From Zoogloea sp. (GTDB taxonomy: Bacteria > Pseudomonadota > Gammaproteobacteria > Burkholderiales > Rhodocyclaceae), in assembly GCF_023150065.1 (NCBI RefSeq), contig NZ_JAKLLN010000007.1:173215-237214 (forward strand): DNA of 64,000 nt, given 5' to 3'. Under the pieces are notes generated by a model, which was given only the letters and a program-made list of their open reading frames with translations, did not search any database and had not been told where the DNA came from. The stretch's first letter is position 1. Every line of letters begins with the position of its first letter. Position numbers and translations under genes: made by a program. Shown here piece after piece: positions 27,295-35,281 of the stretch.

Positions 27295-27591
27295 TTATTG
27301 CTTGAGGCCGGCCGAAAACACCTGGCCTTCGGCGACGGCACCACGCAAGGCCTTCATGTAGGCGGCGGGGTGGCGGTTGGGGGCGTTCTCTGTCCAGAAG
27401 CCGAGGGTCAGCATCGGGTTGACGCCGTGCTTCTGCATGCCGGCCACGTCGAAGCCGGTGACCATGGCGCGCTCCTCGTCGCTGAGGGCGTAGCGGGCCA
27501 GCAGGCCTTCCGGGTCTTCCTTGAAGCGCTGCTTCACGGCCCGGTCGACGCACAGCTGGTGCATCAGTTTTTCCAGCACATTGCGGCTCAT
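27295..27591 (-). CDS. LigA-like small (alpha) subunit of the extradiol dioxygenase
   Basis: 98-residue protein starting MSRNVLEKLMHQLCVDRAVK, start chosen at ATG 27591 with GGAGG five bases upstream; the open frame extends further without similarity. Matches the protocatechuate 4,5-dioxygenase alpha-subunit (LigA) family: FKEDPEGLLARYALSDEERA (residues about 22-41) and the C-terminal GVNPMLTLGFW segment. It lacks iron ligands; in LigAB it covers the active site of the beta subunit. Located 17 bases upstream of the LigB-like gene. Confidence 0.88.
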   Translation of the reverse strand: MSRNVLEKLMHQLCVDRAVKQRFKEDPEGLLARYALSDEERAMVTGFDVAGMQKHGVNPMLTLGFWTENAPNRHPAAYMKALRGAVAEGQVFSAGLKQ

Positions 27592-27604
27592 CGCGGCCTC
27601 CGGA

Positions 27605-28426
27605 TCAGGCGCAGAAGTCGCGCACGAGCTGCAGGAAGCGGGTGCGGTGCTCGGTCTGCACCCAGTGGCCACACTGGCCGAAGAGGTGCAGCTCGGCCTT
27701 GGGAATCGCCCGGGCCAGCAGGAAGCCGCACTCCGGCGGCACCACGCCGTCTTCACGGCCGTGCAGCACCAGGGTGGGCGCTTCGATCTTGGCCACCGAG
27801 GCTTCGGGGAAGCCCTTGACCAGGGTCGGACCTTCGGCGTTGGGCTTGGGGATCAGCTTGCGCAGGGCATCCTGGGCACCGGGGCGGGCGCTGGCCTCGA
27901 AGCGGGTGCGGATCATCTCCTCGGTGATGATGTCCTGGTTGAACGGGAACAGACGCATGGTCTTTTCCATGTTCTCCATGGACGGCTCGTACTCCCAGGC
28001 CGAGCGCAGGCCCGGGGTCTGCACGAACTCGCCGGCCGGCGTGCCCAGCAGCACCAGCTTGTCCACCCGCTGGGGGGCAAACAGGGCCAGCCCGATGGAG
28101 AGCGCACCGCCAAAGGAGTTGCCGACGAAGGAAGCCTTCTCGATGCCCAGCTCATCCATGATCCCGGTGAGGTGGCGCACCCACAGCTTGATGTCGTACT
28201 TGCTGTCGGACTTGAACTCAGTGAAACCAAAACCGGCGATATCCGGGGCGATGACCCGGAAGTGCGGCGCCAGGTCGGGCATGACCTTGCCCCAGTTGGT
28301 CCAGGCCGAAACGCCGGGGCCGGAACCGTGCAGCAGGAACAGGGGCTTGCCACTGCCCTCCTCCAGGTAGTTGGTCTGATGCTCTGCGGCAAGAAGGGTC
28401 TTGCCAATGCCGGGGTGCTTGTCCAT
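27605..28426 (-). CDS. Meta-cleavage product C-C bond hydrolase (alpha/beta-fold)
   Basis: Hydrolyses the 2-hydroxy-6-oxo-dienoate ring-cleavage product to 2-hydroxypenta-2,4-dienoate and a carboxylic acid (MhpC/BphD/CmtE type). 273 residues, start at ATG 28426 with CGGAGA upstream; an in-frame start 57 bases farther up would overlap the operator. Motifs: LLHGSGPGVSAWTNW (about residues 29-43), VGNSFGGALS (nucleophile elbow, about 103-112), LVLHGREDGVVP (acid, about 216) and QCGHWVQTEH (catalytic His, about 250). GNSFGG and SGPGVSAW are specific to this C-C hydrolase group. First gene of the catabolic operon. Confidence 0.94.
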   Translation of the reverse strand: MDKHPGIGKTLLAAEHQTNYLEEGSGKPLFLLHGSGPGVSAWTNWGKVMPDLAPHFRVIAPDIAGFGFTEFKSDSKYDIKLWVRHLTGIMDELGIEKASFVGNSFGGALSIGLALFAPQRVDKLVLLGTPAGEFVQTPGLRSAWEYEPSMENMEKTMRLFPFNQDIITEEMIRTRFEASARPGAQDALRKLIPKPNAEGPTLVKGFPEASVAKIEAPTLVLHGREDGVVPPECGFLLARAIPKAELHLFGQCGHWVQTEHRTRFLQLVRDFCA

Positions 28427-28442
28427 TTTGTCTCCGTGTTCA

Positions 28443-28456
28443 ATACACATGTGTAT
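28443..28456. promoter_or_regulatory. Palindromic operator 1 (ATACA-N4-TGTAT), near the catabolic operon start
   Basis: Perfect 14-base palindrome ATACACATGTGTAT, ending 17 bases before the C-C hydrolase start codon. The same half-sites with the same spacing recur at 28613. Probable binding site for the divergent TetR-family regulator at 28751; position at the expected transcription start fits repression. Confidence 0.65.
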
Positions 28457-28494
28457 GTGTATGGTACGGATATTTTCCTGCATGGCAAGCGTTT

Positions 28495-28508
28495 TTGATC
28501 CAGATCAA
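28495..28508. promoter_or_regulatory. FNR/Anr-type box
   Basis: TTGATCCAGATCAA exactly fits the FNR/Anr consensus TTGAT-N4-ATCAA. It lies 69 bases upstream of the first catabolic gene's start codon. This is about 40 bases upstream of the likely transcription start, the usual activator distance. No binding data; a CRP-family paralog could also use it. Confidence 0.6.
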
Positions 28509-28612
28509 GAGCCAGAAACACCCAATTTCTATTTTTATTATTAATTTTCAGTAACTTGCACCCATAAACAACATTTACCCTTTCATAGACAAACTCGAGC
28601 AGATAATTTTCC

Positions 28613-28626
28613 ATACACTAATGTAT
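28613..28626. promoter_or_regulatory. Palindromic operator 2 (ATACA-N4-TGTAT), upstream of the tetR gene
   Basis: ATACACTAATGTAT, with flanking C and G extending the arms to CATACA/TGTATG. It lies 125 bases upstream of the TetR start, between plausible -35 (TTTCCA) and -10 (TATAAA) boxes on the plus strand. It likely serves autoregulation. The rest of the 28427-28750 gap is AT-rich promoter DNA with no further open frame I support. Confidence 0.6.
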
Positions 28627-28750
28627 GTTTATAAACACCAAGAATCGACGCCTTGCAGCCCCCTCCGGACAGCACCGGCCCGCCCGGCGCCAGGCCGGAA
28701 ATGCACAGGGAAGCTGATACAATCCGCCATCCGCTGTCCCCCCTTTCCCC

Positions 28751-29362
28751 ATGTCTGCAACCGACTCTCCCGCCCCGCCCGCTGCCCCCTCTACTACGTC
28801 TGGAAAAGTGCAGCTCACCCCGGCCGACTGGATCAAGGCCGCCACTGAGGTTCTGGTGGACAAGAGCATCGACGCCGTGCGCGTCGACGTGCTGGCCAAG
28901 GGCCTCAAGGTCACCCGTGGCAGCTTCTACTGGCACTTCCAGGATCGGGACGACCTGCTCAAGCAGTTGCTCAGATCCTGGCGCGACGCCGCCACCGAAC
29001 AGATCATCAGCCGCTTCGAACGCAGCGGCGCCGACCCCGAGGCCCTGGTGCGGGAGCTCGCCTCCCTGCCCTTCCGGGGCACGGCCGCCTTCAACTCGGC
29101 ATCCATCGAGCTGGCCATCCGCGCCTGGGCACGCCGTGACGACATGGCCCGCCAGGTGGTGGACGAGGTGGACGCCAAGCGCCTCTCCTATGTATCCCAG
29201 TGCTTCGTGGCCCTGGGCTTCAACTTCCAGGAGGCGGGCATGCGCGCCTTCGTGCTTTACAGCTACATGATCAGTGAATCCCTGATGCGCGGTCAGGGCA
29301 CCGAAACCCAGCGCCAGCAACGCCGGGAGTTCGTCGAGAAGTTCCTGCTGCAAAAACCCTGA
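28751..29362 (+). CDS. TetR-family transcriptional regulator of the aromatic operon
   Basis: 203 residues. After a Pro/Ser/Thr-rich leader (residues 1-20), a TetR helix-turn-helix covers about residues 24-70: DWIKAATEVLVDKSIDAVRV, then VLAKGLKVTRGSFYWHFQDRD, whose SFYWHF is the recognition-helix signature. The C-terminal ligand-binding part has no recognisable subfamily. Divergently oriented to the catabolic operon across a 324-base region with two matching palindromes, so it is very likely their regulator. TetR proteins of this arrangement generally repress and are released by a pathway compound; the effector is unknown. Confidence 0.92.
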   Translation: MSATDSPAPPAAPSTTSGKVQLTPADWIKAATEVLVDKSIDAVRVDVLAKGLKVTRGSFYWHFQDRDDLLKQLLRSWRDAATEQIISRFERSGADPEALVRELASLPFRGTAAFNSASIELAIRAWARRDDMARQVVDEVDAKRLSYVSQCFVALGFNFQEAGMRAFVLYSYMISESLMRGQGTETQRQQRREFVEKFLLQKP

Positions 29363-29446
29363 CCCGCGGCCCGGCCCGGAACTCAAGCCTCCCGGGCGAG
29401 TCTGGAACGGAGCACCCCTGCCCCGCCCTACCCCCAGGAGCCCTGC

Positions 29447-30706
29447 GTGACCGCAACCCCCATCCAGATCATCGGCGCGGCCCTCTTTGCCATCGCCATC
29501 CTGCACACCTTCGCCACCAAGTTCTTCGAGAAGCTGGCCCACGCCGGCCCACGCCATGCCGGACTGTGGCATCTGCTCGGCGAGATCGAGGTGGTGTTCG
29601 GCTTCTGGGCGATGGTGCTGATGGTGGCCATGTTCGCCCTGCTCGGCTCGGCGCCGGCCATCGACTACATCGAATCACGCAACTTCACCGAGCCCATGTT
29701 CGTCTTCGCGATCATGGTGATCGCCGGCACGCGGCCCATCCTGCAGGCGGCCTCCGCTCTGGTCGCCCTGATCGCCCGGGCCCTCCCCCTGCCCGGTTCG
29801 GCCGCGGCCTACTTCACGGTGCTGCTCCTGGTGCCCCTGCTCGGCTCCTTCATCACCGAGCCCGCGGCCATGACCCTCGCCGCCCTCATCCTGCGCGACC
29901 AGTTCTTCACCCGGGGCATCTCGCCCCGGCTGATGTACGCCACCCTGAGCGTGCTCTTCGTCAATATTTCCATCGGCGGCACCCTCACCCCCTTCGCTGC
30001 GCCGCCGGTGCTCATGGTGGCCGGCCCCTGGGGCTGGGACATCCACTTCATGCTCAGCCAGTTCGGCTGGAAGGCGGCCATCGCAGTAAGCATCAATGCC
30101 CTCGGCGCCACCCTGCTCTTCTACCGTGAGCTCGCCGCCCTGGCCCCCGCCCCGCGGGATGGAACCATCCCCCGCGTGCCCCTCGTCCTGACCCTGGTGC
30201 ACGTCCTCTTCCTGTGCGGTGTGGTGGTCTTTGCCCATCACCCGGCCATCTTCATGGGCCTGTTCCTGTTCTTTCTGGGGGTCGCCCACGCCTACATCCG
30301 CCACCAGGACCGCCTGATCCTCAAGGAAGGCCTGCTGGTGGCCTTCTTTCTGGCCGGGCTGGTGGTGCTGGGTGGCCAGCAGCAATGGTGGCTGCAGCCC
30401 CTGCTGATGAGCATGAGCAGCGACGCCGTCTTCATCGGTGCCACCGCCCTCACCGCCTTCACCGACAACGCCGCCCTGACCTACCTGGGCTCCCTGGTCG
30501 AAGGCCTCTCCGACGACTTCAAGTACGCTCTGGTGGCCGGCGCGGTGACCGGCGGCGGCCTCACCATCATCGCCAACGCCCCCAACCCGGCCGGCGTGTC
30601 CATCCTCAAGGGCAGCTTCAGCGACGAGGCGGTGAACCCGCTGGGGCTGCTCGCCGCGGCCATTGCCCCGACGCTGGTGGCGGGGGTGGCGTTTCGGTTG
30701 TTGTAG
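29447..30706 (+). CDS. Putative Na+/H+ antiporter family membrane protein
   Basis: 419 residues from GTG 29447 with AGGAG six bases upstream. About ten to eleven hydrophobic helices span the protein. Conserved polar breaks include FITEPAAMTLAALILRDQF (about 143-161), NISIGGTLTPFAAPPVLM (about 178-195) and TAFTDNAALTYLGSL (about 338-352). These resemble the ArsB/NhaD-like ion-transporter superfamily and the 'putative Na+/H+ antiporter' family. It probably exchanges cations at the inner membrane; the ion is not determined by sequence. It follows tetR by 84 bases on the same strand and may be cotranscribed. Confidence 0.85.
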   Translation: MTATPIQIIGAALFAIAILHTFATKFFEKLAHAGPRHAGLWHLLGEIEVVFGFWAMVLMVAMFALLGSAPAIDYIESRNFTEPMFVFAIMVIAGTRPILQAASALVALIARALPLPGSAAAYFTVLLLVPLLGSFITEPAAMTLAALILRDQFFTRGISPRLMYATLSVLFVNISIGGTLTPFAAPPVLMVAGPWGWDIHFMLSQFGWKAAIAVSINALGATLLFYRELAALAPAPRDGTIPRVPLVLTLVHVLFLCGVVVFAHHPAIFMGLFLFFLGVAHAYIRHQDRLILKEGLLVAFFLAGLVVLGGQQQWWLQPLLMSMSSDAVFIGATALTAFTDNAALTYLGSLVEGLSDDFKYALVAGAVTGGGLTIIANAPNPAGVSILKGSFSDEAVNPLGLLAAAIAPTLVAGVAFRLL

Positions 30707-30741
30707 GCGGTCCTGGCAATAGCAGGGGCGGGATGGGGCGC

Positions 30742-33369
30742 TTATTTCAAGCTCGTGCCTTCTGCAAGTCCATGTCTGTCGCGGGGAAGCACAGGAGACA
30801 GGCGAGCAGCGCTCGCGGTATGTGCAGTCGTCGTCTGCGCGCTCGCCAGGGACAGATCGGGTCTCATGGCAAAGTGCCATGACGCTGCAAGCACCGCTTG
30901 AACGTTGAAGCGGAACGCACTGTTGTCGGCGTTGGGGAGAACATCGCAGCTCTTGTGATAGCAAGGATCGTAGGCCACACCGCTGGTTCCGCCCCAGAGT
31001 GCAGCCTGCTCTGCCGACTTGATGCCGTCGTGGCCTGAGAAGATGCCGCCAACGGGAATGCCTGCCGACACAAACGAAAGATGGTCGGTCGACAGCGTCA
31101 GACCCACGCTACGCGGCTGAACCCCGCGCCTGCGGTAGTAGTCTTCGAGAACGCTCTCGATCTCGCCGGAGCCCGACGGCCCGGCAAAGCCACTGCTCGA
31201 TCCGTCGCCGTCATAGACAAAGAACCCTGCGTTGGGCGAGCCGATCATGTCAAAGTTCAAGTACAGCGCCAGGGCCTCCTTCTCTGCGGGCGAAAGCGCC
31301 CCGACGTAGAATTTCGATCCCAGGTCGCCCAGCTCTTCAGCCCCCCAGAGCGCGATACGGACGGAGTTGTGAGGCCTGGACTTGACCACGTGCGCTGCGG
31401 CCTCAAGCACTGCCGCCACACCGCTCCCGTTGTCGTTGATACCCGGCCCGGCATTCACCGAATCGAGATGCGCCCCCAGCATCACGACGCGCCCCGGGTT
31501 GGAGCCCGCGAACTCGGCGATCACATTGCTGGTGCGGATATTTCCGCGAACGGTCTGTGCCTCCAGCCGCATCCTGAGCCCGGCCGTTCGGGCCAGACGC
31601 TCGCCGTCCTCCTGCGAGGTCGAAACGACCGGGATGTTCGGAGTGAAGTCATCCAGCAGGTTGATCCTGAGCTCCCCCGCCACATTGTTGTAGATCACGA
31701 CTCCGCTCGCACCGGCAAGGAAGGCGTTCTGAGCCTTCACCGGGAAGGTACAGTCGCCACGTCTGACCAGGGCAATACTGCCCACGGGAAAGCCGTCAAA
31801 GGCCGTCGCCGTGCACCCGGTTACCGAAGACGGCTGAGCGACGGCGGCAGTCACGCTGCCGCTCCCGGAATACAGCGCAATAATGTTGGCAATGCTGCCG
31901 CTCGCAGCCGGCGCGACCTGCTCCAGGCGGCCCGGCGCAACCCAGAAGAACCCATCAAAGTCGAAATACTGCCGACTCACCGAAAACCCCAGGTTCCGTA
32001 GAACACGCTCGGCATAGGACGCCGACGCATCGAAGCCAGCCGATCCGGCGGCGCGGTGACCGCCGTTTATGTCGGCGATTACCTGCAGCGCGACCAGATG
32101 CTTGCGGGCCGCTTCCGCCGCCGTGTTTGTCAGATCCGCTCGAAGCACCGCGAAGCCGGCGCTGTCGGACAACTGGACGTGGCGGTATCGCCGTCGCCCC
32201 ACAGAGATATACAGCGAGTTGTCCGGCCCCATCGCGAGGGCATCGGGCAACCTAAGGCGACCGGGCAGAGCGCCGGTCACCACCTTCCCGCCGATGACAT
32301 AAGGGTCGTCGTTGCTTACACCCGGATTCAGCGCGTTCTCGGGAAGCACACCGATCAACGTGCTGACAGTACCGTCGGGCCCGATCTTCCTGATTGCCTC
32401 GTTGAGCACATCGGACACATAGACATTCCCGACATCATCCACGACGATGCCTTCGGCGTAGTTGAAGCGTGCGCCATTGGCAGGTCCATCCACGGCACCC
32501 ATCGTCCCGGTCGTCGTCGATCCTGCCAGAGTCGACGCATTGCCGGCCGCGTCGATCTTCAGCACTGAAGAACTGTCTCTCAACCCAAAGCATCGGTCGA
32601 TGCACGCCACCATCCTGCCCGTCTTGACGGTAAGGTAGAGCGAGCCGACCGAGTCCACAGCCATCCGCCCCGGATTGGAATAGGCACCCAGAAGCCCACC
32701 GGCAACAGGCTTCACTTCTCCGCTGGTCAACAGCTTGCGCACTTGCCGACCAAGACCCGGGTCGGCTCCGAGGCTGTCCACGACAAAAACGTTCCCGCCG
32801 CGGTCAACCGCAAGCTCGCGGGGCGCCATCCAGCGTACCGAGTTGGCCGGGCCGTCGACCACAGCCGCCTGGCCCGCAACCCCGGATACGGTGGTGACAT
32901 CTCCTGATGGACTCACCTTCCTGATGACCGCATTGCCCGTATCGCTCACGAGCAGGTTTCCATCCCCGTCCGATGCCACCCCGTAAATCCTGTTGAACCG
33001 GGCTGCCGAACCGCTGCCATCGCCGTAACCGCAGGTGCCACCCACAAAGCCCTGCACAAGCCCGTCGGAGCCGACACGCCTGATTGCACAGTCGTAGACC
33101 AGGTACAGCACGCCCGACGGAGCGACCGCCATCGTCGTGAAGTACTGGTCTTCAGGCTTTGACAACATCGGCCCCTGCTCGGACCCGGGATCACCCGTCA
33201 CGACAGACATAAGGCTCTGGACCACCGGCGTCTCACCACCGCCAGTGCTCCCACCACTGCCTCCACTGCCGCCACTCCCCCCGCTACCGCCCCCGCCGCA
33301 AGAAGCCAGGAGGACGGCACCGATCAACGCAACGATCCGGGCAGCCCGTCTACTGTTCAACACATTCAT
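30742..33369 (-). CDS. Lipoprotein with NHL-repeat propeller, PA domain and M28 metallopeptidase
   Basis: 875 residues from ATG 33369 (an upstream in-frame start adds 10). Residues 1-23 form a lipoprotein signal ending LLAS with Cys24 as lipidation site, followed by a Gly/Ser linker. Residues about 55-415 contain several NHL-type blades (FNRIYGVASDGDGNLLVSDT, FNYAEGIVVDDVGNVYVSDV). A protease-associated domain (about 510-610: VRRGDCTFPVKAQNAFLAGA, GVVIYNN) leads into a Zn aminopeptidase of family M28. Metal ligands are visible in GAHLDSVNAGPGINDNGSG, WGAEELGD, NFDMIG and STDHLSF. It probably hydrolyses peptides at the outer membrane or periplasm. The three-part architecture is unusual. Confidence 0.85.
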   Translation of the reverse strand: MNVLNSRRAARIVALIGAVLLASCGGGGSGGSGGSGGSGGSTGGGETPVVQSLMSVVTGDPGSEQGPMLSKPEDQYFTTMAVAPSGVLYLVYDCAIRRVGSDGLVQGFVGGTCGYGDGSGSAARFNRIYGVASDGDGNLLVSDTGNAVIRKVSPSGDVTTVSGVAGQAAVVDGPANSVRWMAPRELAVDRGGNVFVVDSLGADPGLGRQVRKLLTSGEVKPVAGGLLGAYSNPGRMAVDSVGSLYLTVKTGRMVACIDRCFGLRDSSSVLKIDAAGNASTLAGSTTTGTMGAVDGPANGARFNYAEGIVVDDVGNVYVSDVLNEAIRKIGPDGTVSTLIGVLPENALNPGVSNDDPYVIGGKVVTGALPGRLRLPDALAMGPDNSLYISVGRRRYRHVQLSDSAGFAVLRADLTNTAAEAARKHLVALQVIADINGGHRAAGSAGFDASASYAERVLRNLGFSVSRQYFDFDGFFWVAPGRLEQVAPAASGSIANIIALYSGSGSVTAAVAQPSSVTGCTATAFDGFPVGSIALVRRGDCTFPVKAQNAFLAGASGVVIYNNVAGELRINLLDDFTPNIPVVSTSQEDGERLARTAGLRMRLEAQTVRGNIRTSNVIAEFAGSNPGRVVMLGAHLDSVNAGPGINDNGSGVAAVLEAAAHVVKSRPHNSVRIALWGAEELGDLGSKFYVGALSPAEKEALALYLNFDMIGSPNAGFFVYDGDGSSSGFAGPSGSGEIESVLEDYYRRRGVQPRSVGLTLSTDHLSFVSAGIPVGGIFSGHDGIKSAEQAALWGGTSGVAYDPCYHKSCDVLPNADNSAFRFNVQAVLAASWHFAMRPDLSLASAQTTTAHTASAARLSPVLPRDRHGLAEGTSLK

Positions 33370-33496
33370 TCTGGTCACTCTCTCAACAAGAACCGCCATC
33401 GCAATGCCGATGACGCCCGATACAAAAAGCGGACACGACGTAGAAGGTATACATAGGCAGCCCGCACCAATTCAGACTGTTCGTGCAGTGTGACGC

Positions 33497-34021
33497 CTAT
33501 TTTTTGTCTCCATAAACCGATATCAGCCGCTCAGAAATCAATCCGTCGCTGGGGCAGAAAAAATAGCTCTCGTGGGCAGGAGATGGAAAGTCCCCGCCTC
33601 TCCTTGCGTATAGAACATTTTGCGCCAGAACTTTCCCATCACTCCTTCTTACATATTTAGAGACGCTTCTCCATACATAAGGTCGATGCGGAGATATTGT
33701 TTTTATTTCACTTCTCTCAAAAATAGGAATATCAAACCTCATATTTTCTTCAGATGGAATTGGAACTCCACGCACTCCATCCACCCCCCCCCATGCCAGA
33801 AACTCCTCATGCGAAATTGCGATGGACTCGAACAGATGCAACCCACCATCCTTCTTGCACATCTGCGTGACCCTGTAATCCCAGTAACGCTTGTTTATCT
33901 CGCAATAAAAAAAGAACAGAACAATCAAACCGATCAAGCCAAGAGCTATCCGGAAGAACACCACGACCATGGTCGCCAACAGTGAATTTTCTTCAGGCGG
34001 AAGACGAGACGTGTTGTTCAT
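33497..34021 (-). CDS. Hypothetical protein with one membrane segment
   Basis: 174 residues from ATG 34021 (MNNTSRLPPEEN), which overlaps the upstream gene's stop as ATGA; an in-frame start 45 bases upstream is also open. A hydrophobic helix at about residues 16-38 (MVVVFFRIALGLIGLIVLFF) anchors it, and the rest, with two Cys, is probably outside the cytoplasm. No family recognised. Its theme, a short membrane anchor, KDGGLHLFES (compare the paralogs' RTVEGVEG), then a soluble domain, resembles the two larger proteins at 34259 and 35282. AT-rich codon use differs from the surrounding genes. Confidence 0.7.
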   Translation of the reverse strand: MNNTSRLPPEENSLLATMVVVFFRIALGLIGLIVLFFFYCEINKRYWDYRVTQMCKKDGGLHLFESIAISHEEFLAWGGVDGVRGVPIPSEENMRFDIPIFERSEIKTISPHRPYVWRSVSKYVRRSDGKVLAQNVLYARRGGDFPSPAHESYFFCPSDGLISERLISVYGDKK

Positions 34022-34257
34022 GCCAGAAGTGCCCACGCATAGTCGTTGGCTGAAAGCACTGAACACTCCAAATAGACCTCGTTGGCACCCTGGAGAGCAA
34101 AGGGCGCGGGGTGGATGAGGACAAGGAACTGACCGAAGTCGGCGCGAGCGGCGTCGAAAATCTTGTCTAGCGAAACATCTTTTCCGATCGGGGTATTACG
34201 GAGTGAGTCAGCCAATTTTCCCAGCACATCATCTACAGGCACTTCGATCGCAGTCAT
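34018..34257 (-). CDS. Small hypothetical protein
   Basis: 79 residues, MTAIEVPVDDVLGKLADSLR..., with no signal peptide or membrane segment. Not recognised. Coupled by one-base spacing and ATGA overlap to its neighbours (stop of the 34259 gene just upstream, start of the 33497 gene overlapping). The segment VSLDKIFDAARADFGQFLVL looks helical. It could be a small soluble partner of the membrane-anchored island proteins, or the remaining C-terminal end of a larger protein. Confidence 0.6.
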   Translation of the reverse strand: MTAIEVPVDDVLGKLADSLRNTPIGKDVSLDKIFDAARADFGQFLVLIHPAPFALQGANEVYLECSVLSANDYAWALLA

Positions 34258-34258
34258 G

Positions 34259-35113
34259 TCACTTCTCCTTTATCTTCAGTACTTTTTCGACAAATGCTCT
34301 TTCCTGTTTGGTAGTGTGTTGCGGACACGACCAGCCAGGAGTCTTCCGGGCAAAAGTCCACGGCTGCCGCGCTCCGCCATCATTTCCTAGCGCTTTATCG
34401 ATCATGTAGCCCACCCTCTCTGCAATGACTTCATTAGTCAGCGTATCAACAACCTTGATAGAACCACCTGCGATCCACAGCGCACGCTCTTCAGGAGTTG
34501 CAATATCGTCATAGGCAACGCCATACCGAGGAGCATTGCCAGAGGCGGGCTCACGCTTAATGACTAGCCGCTTTTCATCGGTTTTCCCAATAAGATCAGG
34601 CGAAGTTCTCATATCAGCGGTATAGCGATACCGCTTTCCATCCCACGGATCAACAAGATCAACATAGGCATAACCAGACTTTGTCGCCGGAACTCTCTCT
34701 ACTAGATACCCTCTTTCGTCTCGCCCCTGAAGGAATATCTTTATATATGAATCAACCCCTCCAAAATCAAATTCATCGTCATAGGGATCAACTGCATCTT
34801 GTTTCAATAGCATGAGTCCCTCCACCCCCTCCACCGTTCTGTAGATCCGTTCCCCCGCCGTCTTGCACCGCTCATTGAAAATCGCCTCAGCTCTTGCCAG
34901 ACGCGCCTTGTGATCCCGGACAGCCAGAGCGTGTTCGATCTGCCATTTGAGCGGAAAGAAGCCAAAGATGAAGAACACAATCGTCCCACTTACCACCTTC
35001 CCGATTCGGGTCGATGATTTCTTTACTGAAAAATAGAAGAGAGATGCGCCAGCCAGCCAGTAGAGCATTACGATTCCGCGAAGAATATCTCCCCATCCAC
35101 TTAATTCGAGCAT
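34259..35113 (-). CDS. Membrane-anchored hypothetical protein (paralog A)
   Basis: 284 residues from ATG 35113 (MLELSGWGDILRG), chosen because the paralog at 35282 begins the same way (MIELGPGADVIRG). Two hydrophobic helices lie near residues 12-30 and 38-55. The remaining ~220 residues are probably periplasmic. Shared blocks with the paralog: AIFNERCKTAGERIYRTVEG (about 78-97), SGYAYVDL, PRYGV, TPEERALWIAGG and VEKVLKIKEK at the end. The family is not recognised. Repetition in tandem and low GC suggest a transferred island. Confidence 0.7.
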   Translation of the reverse strand: MLELSGWGDILRGIVMLYWLAGASLFYFSVKKSSTRIGKVVSGTIVFFIFGFFPLKWQIEHALAVRDHKARLARAEAIFNERCKTAGERIYRTVEGVEGLMLLKQDAVDPYDDEFDFGGVDSYIKIFLQGRDERGYLVERVPATKSGYAYVDLVDPWDGKRYRYTADMRTSPDLIGKTDEKRLVIKREPASGNAPRYGVAYDDIATPEERALWIAGGSIKVVDTLTNEVIAERVGYMIDKALGNDGGARQPWTFARKTPGWSCPQHTTKQERAFVEKVLKIKEK

Positions 35114-35281
35114 GACACCCCCTTCGCCCTCGTGCCTATCAGAAAGACGCAATGGCTCCTGCCACTTGGCTCCGGGCTTGATTGATTTCCTGAGTAACGA
35201 ACGACTTCTGTCTGGGTACACTTTCTGCCAGAGGCTTTATCGCCCGTATTGAATCTACGCATTCGAGTTAGACCATGCCTT

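Noticed and set aside
33237..33300. Short tandem repeat like a CRISPR or microsatellite
   Set aside because: It is the GGS/GGSGG linker coding region after the lipobox of the NHL-PA-M28 protein; no spacers.
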